Part shown: positions 59,359 to 64,000 of the stretch, in pieces
Position numbering within the stretch: position 1 is the first letter of the stretch
Layout: each line of letters starts with the position of its first letter
NCBI GenBank assembly: GCA_029907205.1
Contig: JARYMI010000009.1
Coordinates: 19,672 to 83,671 of the forward strand
DNA from: Clostridiales bacterium
GTDB lineage: Bacteria > Acidobacteriota > Aminicenantia > Aminicenantales > UBA8522
Length of the DNA: 64,000 bases
Reading direction: 5' to 3'
Program-made: the position numbers and the translations under genes
Notes under the pieces: model-generated
Seen by the model: the letters and a program-made list of their open reading frames with translations, nothing else
The model's database searches: none
Told to the model about the DNA's origin: nothing

Positions 59359-59724
59359 TTAATAAATGAATTCGAAACGAGTAAATAACAATTTGCCAGA
59401 ATAATCTAAAATGATATGCAGCTTATCCATAACGGCCTTCGCTCTACTCCCATCGGCGCCATCGTAGCCAAGGTCGCCATAGGCAAACCAGACTTTCCTC
59501 ATGGCCTCATTAATTTCTTTTGGAAATCTGGTGTTAGAATAAGAGTGCCTATCTAAGTGGCCTCCGAAATGCTTCCCTTCTCTGGCAGCATCGGCCTCCA
59601 CAAGCTGTTCACAGACTTTGGTCGCAAGGTCCCCTACAACAGTGAATTGCTTCTTATCAAAAGCGTCCTTGAGCGCAGACAGCTTTTCTCTGGCTATCTC
59701 CAGATGCTTCCTGAACTCTCCCAT
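59359..59724 (-). CDS. HEPN-like helical protein of the island
   Basis: A 121-residue all-helical protein. HLEIAREKLSALKDAFDKK, then GDLATKVCEQLVEADAAREG, matches the PaREP1/HEPN-like helical bundles; the second half has WFAYGDLGYDGADGSRAKAV. No RxxxxH motif is seen. It stands just downstream of the primase-helicase on the same strand, behind a pair of palindromic operators. It may be an accessory toxin-like or nucleic-acid-binding part of the island's system; its function is not known. Confidence 0.55.
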   Translation of the reverse strand: MGEFRKHLEIAREKLSALKDAFDKKQFTVVGDLATKVCEQLVEADAAREGKHFGGHLDRHSYSNTRFPKEINEAMRKVWFAYGDLGYDGADGSRAKAVMDKLHIILDYSGKLLFTRFEFIY

Positions 59725-59739
59725 ATCTTTGCTCTCTAT

Positions 59740-59798
59740 GATTTCGTTATTGTAACGAAATCCGCTCTCTATTATCAGTTTTTCGTTATAGTAACGAA
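59740..59798. promoter_or_regulatory. Two palindromes TTTCGTTA-N3-TAACGAAA
   Basis: GATTTCGTTA-TTG-TAACGAAATC (59740-59762) is a perfect 10-base inverted repeat. TTCGTTA-TAG-TAACGAA (59782-59798) repeats the same 7-base core 40 bases further on. They lie between the helicase and HEPN-like genes, upstream of the latter. They look like two binding sites of one dimeric regulator. Confidence 0.7.
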
Positions 59799-59872
59799 GA
59801 CCTCAGGGAATTATATCTCAAGCACAGGTCCAGTTCAATATCTCGACGCCATTTCGATACTCTATCACATCA

Positions 59873-62329
59873 TCAATCCTCGATGTCGTACCCTAACGCC
59901 CGATATCCCTGCAATCGCCGCTTATACATCCGTTCAAGCATTGGGACTTTCTGATCAACGTAATCATATATCCGAACTTCCTTTTTGTTGTAGTGCAATC
60001 GATGAAGTCGTCCTGCATATTGAGCCAGCGTTCCTTTCCAGGATATTGGAAGGCTCAAAAAGAGAGTATCCAAGCGCGCATCATCGAAACCTTCTCCGAG
60101 ATATCTTCCCGTTGCGATCAATAAACGCTCGTCGGCGTCTGCGATGCTTTTCAGTTGCTCGCTTATCTTTTGTCTTTGTTTTCGACCCATGCCTCCTCTG
60201 AACACAACGATGTTTCTCACGAAGGGCTGGAAACGCTTCGCGAACATTTCTAGATGGCCCCGCCTTTCTGTAATCAAAATCGGCGAGCGCTTTTCCGCCG
60301 TGATACACCTCATGATATCCTCGAATATCATTTCGTTGCGCGGTCCGTCAGTCGTCAAAGCATCATAAATCTCGTGAATGGAGAGCTTTTTTTCCTCTCT
60401 AGCGCGAAAAGCGAATTTCGTAGGGCGAAAAACAACACGGTGTCGGAATGGATGTGATTGAGTCGCTTGCTTAGCCCCGACGTGGAATCTCACAGGTCCA
60501 CATTGCATAAATATAATCGGATGATGCCCGTCTTTTCGAGTCACGGTCGCTGATAGCCCCAGGACATATCTGGACTTGCATTTGCGTGCGACTTGCTCAA
60601 AGCTTGAAGCCGGGATGTGGTGGCATTCGTCGACGATCAAATGACCGTATTCCCCTACGATATCATCGACAATTCCCTTTCGGCACAGGCTTTGAATGAT
60701 GGCAACATCAATGAGTTTACTCGGCTGATGCTTTCCTGATCCAATAGAGCCTAGGGCCTCAGGTTTTAAGCTCAGAAACTCCCTGAGCTGAGCCGTCCAT
60801 TGATCAAGCAATTGGCGCCGATGGACAAGGACGAGCGCATTGGCTCCTCTCTCGGCGATCATTTTAGCGGAAACAACGGTTTTGCCAAATGCCGTGGCAG
60901 CAGCCAGGACGCCAGTGTCAAACCTAAGCAATTCTCTAACAGCAGCTTCTTGATCGGGACGCAGCGTTCCCTGAAATTTACATTCGATTGGAATACCGGC
61001 ATAGCGCTCATCGATAATCTCTACCTTGATTTTCAGTGATTCAAACATTTCAACCACTTCCTCAAGGCAGCCGCGGGGAAGGCCGATATGCTTCACAAAA
61101 TCCTCAGCACAAGAGATCACACGAGGCTTTCCATAAGTCGAAAGGCGCATGGCTTGAGCTTTATAGAATTCAGGATTCTGAAAGGCGGCGAGTCGAATCA
61201 GACGACTCCGCAGGACTGGCGGAAAGCCCCCCTTTTCGATATAGATCAGATCTCCCAGAGCAATCTTTACCATCTCCGGCAGCGGTCCAGAGAGTTCTAA
61301 GTCTTTTTTTCTTCGGGACGGCAATGCTTTCCACGGCTCTCCATCTCCTCTCTCAATCAGAGGAAGACGAATTCCCATAATTTTACCTCTTCGGCTTGCC
61401 TCTTCAACAATATGCTCGACTTCTGCTTTGCTCATTTTGCGCACGGACCAAAGAAAACGCCATGGGTCAGGATAGGGGACAAAATTTTCATCAATAAAGA
61501 CGCTATTGCCTTTCTCTGCTGCTTTATATTGAAGCGGGAGGGCGATAAGATTACCGAATCCTCCATCGGGTAGCGTGTCTTGATTGGGGGAAAGCCGGTC
61601 GTATGAGTCCAGCCCTATCTCAGGTCTTTGATCGAGAGCTTCAGTAAGTATATACGAACCGAGCTTGCGGGCCAAAATTGCAGGAATTGGTTCAGAGAAA
61701 AAAGTCCAAGAGTGTGCGCCGTTGCCCGAACGCGATCGTTCAACGGCTATCGGAATATCAAAACGACAACAAGTGTCGCGAAGCGCTGAAACATCTGCTT
61801 TCCATGATGCTTTATCGAAATCAATAGCCAAAAACCAGCATGTTTCATCTTGAAGCAATGGATAGATACCTATGATAAAATCTCTGCGGACTCGACGAGT
61901 AATCCGATCCACCAGATCGAACCCAAAGAGATGGTGATGAATTGCGCTTGTCGTAAGGGGCACAAACTTTCTAGCGGCGCATTCCCCGCATTTGATTTCC
62001 GGCTTCCGGCATAGGCCCCTAATCCAATCATTTTTGCATACGGGCTGATATCCTGACTTGCCGGTTTTCGCGCTTTCCCATCTCTGAGCATATAAATCCT
62101 CTCTTCCTTTAAATAATGAACGAAAAAGTTCGATCCTCAAGCTAGTAGGCGATTTATCAGAAACTGGTCCCTCCGGTTTGGGGCTGAAAGCGTTTTCGGA
62201 AACCGTAAAAGCCTTTCGCTGACGTTGAAGGTTAGTCAATTTCTCAAGGACCTCTTTCCGCTTAGAATCCAGAGCTTTTAGCTGATCTTCCAATTCGAAA
62301 ATAAGCCGATCAACTTCCTCCTTTGTCAA
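59873..62329 (-). CDS. TOTE conflict-system primase-helicase
   Basis: About 818 residues. Order: an N-terminal coiled coil (1-45); a cysteine-rich finger (C100, C109, C116, C119) inside a conserved R-E-D-x-Y-A-x-R-W region; an archaeo-eukaryotic primase domain with LAIDFD (D172, D174), SGNGAHSWTFF (H208) and SPNQDTLPDGGFGNLIALP; then a superfamily 2 helicase with motif I AATAFGKTVVSAK near 480, DECHHIP and a C-terminal RecA lobe ending in YAGRLHRLHYNKKEVRIYDY. This is the AEP-helicase of the class called TOTE conflict systems, found on mobile elements and thought to act against invading or competing DNA. TTG at 62329, six bases after AAGGAG, is the likely start; an earlier TTG at 62335 touches the ribosome site. 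Residue numbers count from 62335. Confidence 0.85.
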   Translation of the reverse strand: MTKEEVDRLIFELEDQLKALDSKRKEVLEKLTNLQRQRKAFTVSENAFSPKPEGPVSDKSPTSLRIELFRSLFKGREDLYAQRWESAKTGKSGYQPVCKNDWIRGLCRKPEIKCGECAARKFVPLTTSAIHHHLFGFDLVDRITRRVRRDFIIGIYPLLQDETCWFLAIDFDKASWKADVSALRDTCCRFDIPIAVERSRSGNGAHSWTFFSEPIPAILARKLGSYILTEALDQRPEIGLDSYDRLSPNQDTLPDGGFGNLIALPLQYKAAEKGNSVFIDENFVPYPDPWRFLWSVRKMSKAEVEHIVEEASRRGKIMGIRLPLIERGDGEPWKALPSRRKKDLELSGPLPEMVKIALGDLIYIEKGGFPPVLRSRLIRLAAFQNPEFYKAQAMRLSTYGKPRVISCAEDFVKHIGLPRGCLEEVVEMFESLKIKVEIIDERYAGIPIECKFQGTLRPDQEAAVRELLRFDTGVLAAATAFGKTVVSAKMIAERGANALVLVHRRQLLDQWTAQLREFLSLKPEALGSIGSGKHQPSKLIDVAIIQSLCRKGIVDDIVGEYGHLIVDECHHIPASSFEQVARKCKSRYVLGLSATVTRKDGHHPIIFMQCGPVRFHVGAKQATQSHPFRHRVVFRPTKFAFRAREEKKLSIHEIYDALTTDGPRNEMIFEDIMRCITAEKRSPILITERRGHLEMFAKRFQPFVRNIVVFRGGMGRKQRQKISEQLKSIADADERLLIATGRYLGEGFDDARLDTLFLSLPISWKGTLAQYAGRLHRLHYNKKEVRIYDYVDQKVPMLERMYKRRLQGYRALGYDIED

Positions 62330-62402
62330 ATTCAACTCCTTATCTGAAAGCTTAAGCTATCTCTGGTTTTCTCCGGTGTGAATAATTTGTGAATATTCAT
62401 AA

Positions 62403-62439
62403 GGAACTTTAAGGAACTTATCGGAACTTATAGGAACCA
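62403..62439. repeat. Four 10-base iteron-like repeats (GGAACTTAWN)
   Basis: GGAAC-initiated units start at 62403, 62413, 62423 and 62433, exactly one helical turn apart (GGAACTTTAA, GGAACTTATC, GGAACTTATA, GGAACCAAAA). They lie 70-100 bases upstream of the primase-helicase start in AT-rich DNA. This arrangement resembles replication iterons or stacked regulator sites. Confidence 0.65.
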
Positions 62440-62512
62440 AAAAGAATCCATAAATAATTGAAAAATAAGAAATATCACTGATTTTAAATAAAATAACTTA
62501 ATCCTCGCTTTC

Positions 62513-62550
62513 GGATTTTAAGTCCCTTGCGTCTACCAATTCCGCCACCC
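62513..62550. repeat. Second attachment-site repeat (partial tRNA-Leu)
   Basis: An exact copy of the 38 bases at 59101-59138, containing only the 5' half of tRNA-Leu. The flanking bases do not form a tRNA. From 62551 to 62750 no gene is supported; a weak 62-codon minus-strand frame there has no ribosome site. Confidence 0.8.
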
Positions 62551-62757
62551 TGGAAAAATGCTTCATCATTTTATCATAAGTCCTTTTCTTGAAAAAAGCA
62601 CATGAGCTGGAAATTTGTAGGTCGCCCTATGACTTCGAGACCAGCATAAATCCAAATTTCTGAATTAAATCCATTTTTTTGAATCTGCATCCGGGAAAAG
62701 AGACAGATGAGTCCTTCTAAGTTACTAATATAAAATAAGTTATGAATAAAAAAATTT

Positions 62758-62771
62758 GGCATAAAATTTGC
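62758..62771 (+). promoter_or_regulatory. Sigma-54-like promoter of the TonB receptor gene
   Basis: The context TTTGGCATAAAATTTGCATA has GG at 62758-62759 and GC at 62770-62771, ten bases apart, matching the -24/-12 pattern (TGGCAT-N5-TTGCAT). The start would be near 62783, leaving a leader of about 185 bases that contains two stable hairpins. Confidence 0.55.
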
Positions 62772-62891
62772 ATATATACTTACGAAGTTAGGAAATGTTT
62801 ATATTTTATGAGTTGAGGCGCTCCTTTTTATCGCTCTCCATTCTAAAAAAGGAGGTGAAAGCAGGGAAAAATCCGCTTATTGGCAAAGGTT

Positions 62892-62940
62892 GCCCCTTTG
62901 TTTAAGGGGCAGGGTTTTTCTCCCGATACGCCGGGAGAAA
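62892..62940 (+). other. Two stable hairpins in the leader of the TonB receptor gene
   Basis: GCCCCTT-TGTTT-AAGGGGC (62892-62910) and TTTCTCCCG-ATACGC-CGGGAGAAA (62917-62940) lie close together, 17 bases before the ribosome site (GGAGG, 62957-62961). Neither is followed by a T-run. They may form a regulatory leader, but I cannot match them to a known riboswitch. Confidence 0.5.
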
Positions 62941-62967
62941 TGGTTAAAAGAAAAAAGGAGGACATGC

Positions 62968-64000
62968 TTGAATAAGAGAATTTCTAAAATCTTATTCCTC
63001 TCTTTTCTCTTGGCTTTCCTCTCCTCGTCGGTCTTAGCCCAGCAGCAGACAGGCACAATCCGAGGCATCATCACCGACCCTGACGGAAACCCGCTCCCCG
63101 GCGTCACCGTTTCGGTCACATCCGAAGCCATCATGGGCGCTCAGACCTATGTCTCGACGGAGACCGGAGCGTTCAGGTTTCCCGCTCTTCCTCCAGGAAC
63201 CTACAAGCTCACGGCTGAAATGACCGGGTTCAAGACCTTCGTGAGAGAGAACCTCATCGTGCGCGTGGGCATGACGGTCACCGTTGATTTCACCATGGAA
63301 GTCGCGACGGTCGAGGAGGAAGTGACGGTCACGGCCGCCTCGCCGACGGTGGATGTCCAGTCGACAAAAATCTCCGTGGTCATGGACAGCCAGCTCCTCA
63401 AAAACTTGCCGTTGGCCAGAGACCTTTATGACATCATGACCGCCGCTCCGGGAGCGGTTTCTGAAGGCATGACGTACCGGAGAACCTATTCCATCCACGG
63501 GTCGACCGTCCGGAGCAACACGACAGCCTTTGACGGCGTCAACATGAACGACCCGGTGGTTATGTACCCCCTGACCAACATCAACTTCGACGTCATGGAC
63601 GAGGTGGAATCGATCACCGCGGGCCATCCAGCTTCTGTCGGCTACACCGACGGCGCCTACGTCAACATCGTCACGAAGTCCGGAGGGAACAAGTTCTCAG
63701 GCGGAGCTGTCTTCTATTTCACCAACAAGGACATGGCTCAGCATCTCTGGACCGATGAACAGGTTACGGCGCTTGGCGTGGCCAAGCCGGAAGTCAGCAA
63801 GAGTTGGGTTGACGGGTCGCTCACTTTCGGCGGCCCCATCGCCGTTGACAAACTCTGGTTCTTTACCAACGCCCGTATGATCAAGCAGGAGCGGTTAACC
63901 AACTTTATTGGCCCCTGGACGGATTTTCTGGGCCGGACGCATAATCCCTACACCTGGACGCACGACGAGAAGATGGGCTTCATCAAGCTCACCGGCCAAT
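62968..64000 (+). CDS. TonB-dependent receptor, Oar-like (5' part)
   Basis: About 344 residues are visible before the window ends. The start is TTG at 62968, six bases after GGAGG; the ATG at 62964 leads to a stop after three codons. A signal peptide (ISKILFLSFLLAFLSSSVLA) is followed by a carboxypeptidase-regulatory-like domain (GTIRGIITDPDGNPLPGVTV, about 25-110) and a plug domain from about 125 with the receptor-typical NLPLARDLYDIMTAAPGAV. Such Oar-like receptors import glycans or secreted factors and are abundant in Acidobacteria-type genomes. A sigma-54-like promoter and a structured leader precede it. Confidence 0.9.
   Translation, partial: MNKRISKILFLSFLLAFLSSSVLAQQQTGTIRGIITDPDGNPLPGVTVSVTSEAIMGAQTYVSTETGAFRFPALPPGTYKLTAEMTGFKTFVRENLIVRVGMTVTVDFTMEVATVEEEVTVTAASPTVDVQSTKISVVMDSQLLKNLPLARDLYDIMTAAPGAVSEGMTYRRTYSIHGSTVRSNTTAFDGVNMNDPVVMYPLTNINFDVMDEVESITAGHPASVGYTDGAYVNIVTKSGGNKFSGGAVFYFTNKDMAQHLWTDEQVTALGVAKPEVSKSWVDGSLTFGGPIAVDKLWFFTNARMIKQERLTNFIGPWTDFLGRTHNPYTWTHDEKMGFIKLTGQ

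Larger units (their letters stand above)
59101..62550. mobile_element. tRNA-Leu-bounded island with primase-helicase
   Basis: A 38-base exact duplication of tRNA-Leu sequence bounds a 3.4 kb segment. Inside are a HEPN-like gene, two palindromic operators, a TOTE-type primase-helicase gene and a 10-base tandem array, with long AT-rich non-coding ends (59143-59358 and 62440-62512). No integrase or transposase gene is visible, so the element must be mobilised in trans or has lost that gene. From 59143 to 59358 no gene is seen. Confidence 0.75.

Noticed and set aside
59557..60201. 214-codon plus-strand frame across the HEPN-like and helicase genes
   Set aside because: It is antisense to two better supported genes and reads through the palindromic operators.
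62513..62550. Second tRNA-Leu gene
   Set aside because: Only the 5' half is present; there is no T-arm or acceptor 3' strand.
62574..62762. 62-codon minus-strand gene
   Set aside because: No ribosome site, no recognisable domain, and it covers the sigma-54-like promoter region.
62880..62960. Cyclic-di-GMP or other known riboswitch before the TonB gene
   Set aside because: The conserved core bases of the known classes do not line up; only two plain hairpins are seen.
1..64000. CRISPR array
   Set aside because: No regularly spaced repeat-spacer pattern is seen; the only repeats are the four dispersed structured copies, the att pair and the 10-base array.

Overview
The window reads as a chromosomal segment of a moderately GC-rich Gram-negative bacterium, most like an Acidobacteriota-type lineage such as Candidatus Aminicenantes. 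This is inferred from gene families, not from any rRNA. The pointers are a VWFA-related protein of the acidobacterial type, zinc-ribbon Ser/Thr kinases carrying TolB-like and TPR modules, an Oar-like TonB receptor, a FecR/tryptophan-rich surface protein, and GuaA without its amidotransferase domain. Genes are densely packed with many 1-4 base stop/start overlaps, and several genes have a consensus -35/-10 promoter.

Layout. 0-5 kb: secreted Cys-rich peptide, VWFA protein, gene remnants, and two toxin-antitoxin-like pairs (nucleotidyltransferase/HEPN and HTH/Doc). 5-9.3 kb: TPR lipoprotein, a promoter-driven structured RNA, a radical SAM/VanZ pair. 9.3-19.2 kb: a membrane protein and the operon smc - B12-type radical SAM - sodium symporter - histone-deacetylase-like, punctuated by copies of a GC-rich multi-hairpin repeat. 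19.2-32 kb: FecR protein, PBP1A, tmk, htrA, dapF, and the minus operon flippase - nrdR - hsp20 - lon - thiL, then tRNA-Gln. 32-42 kb: lipoprotein/membrane/radical SAM operon, then three related kinase loci (one intact, one with a stop and a frameshift, one reduced to its ends) interleaved with small toxin-antitoxin modules. 42-48.6 kb: tRNA-Glu, guaA C-terminal unit, a DAK2-DegV fusion, a GH113-like glycosidase and a GNAT. 48.7-58.8 kb: amino-acid permease, three glycosyltransferases with two coiled-coil proteins, a DUF4214-radical SAM protein, a PIG-V-like mannosyltransferase. 59.1-62.55 kb: a small island bounded by a 38-bp duplication of tRNA-Leu, carrying a TOTE-type primase-helicase, a HEPN-like protein, palindromic operators and a 10-bp iteron-like array. 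62.75-64 kb: a sigma-54-like promoter, a hairpin leader and the start of a TonB-dependent receptor.

The most interesting items are (1) the structured repeat family, with compensatory changes between copies; (2) the tRNA-bounded primase-helicase island without an integrase; (3) the promoter-linked structured RNA at 6.7-6.8 kb; (4) DapF with both catalytic cysteines replaced by serine; (5) the fatty-acid-kinase-like DAK2-DegV fusion; and (6) the decaying kinase/toxin-antitoxin cluster.
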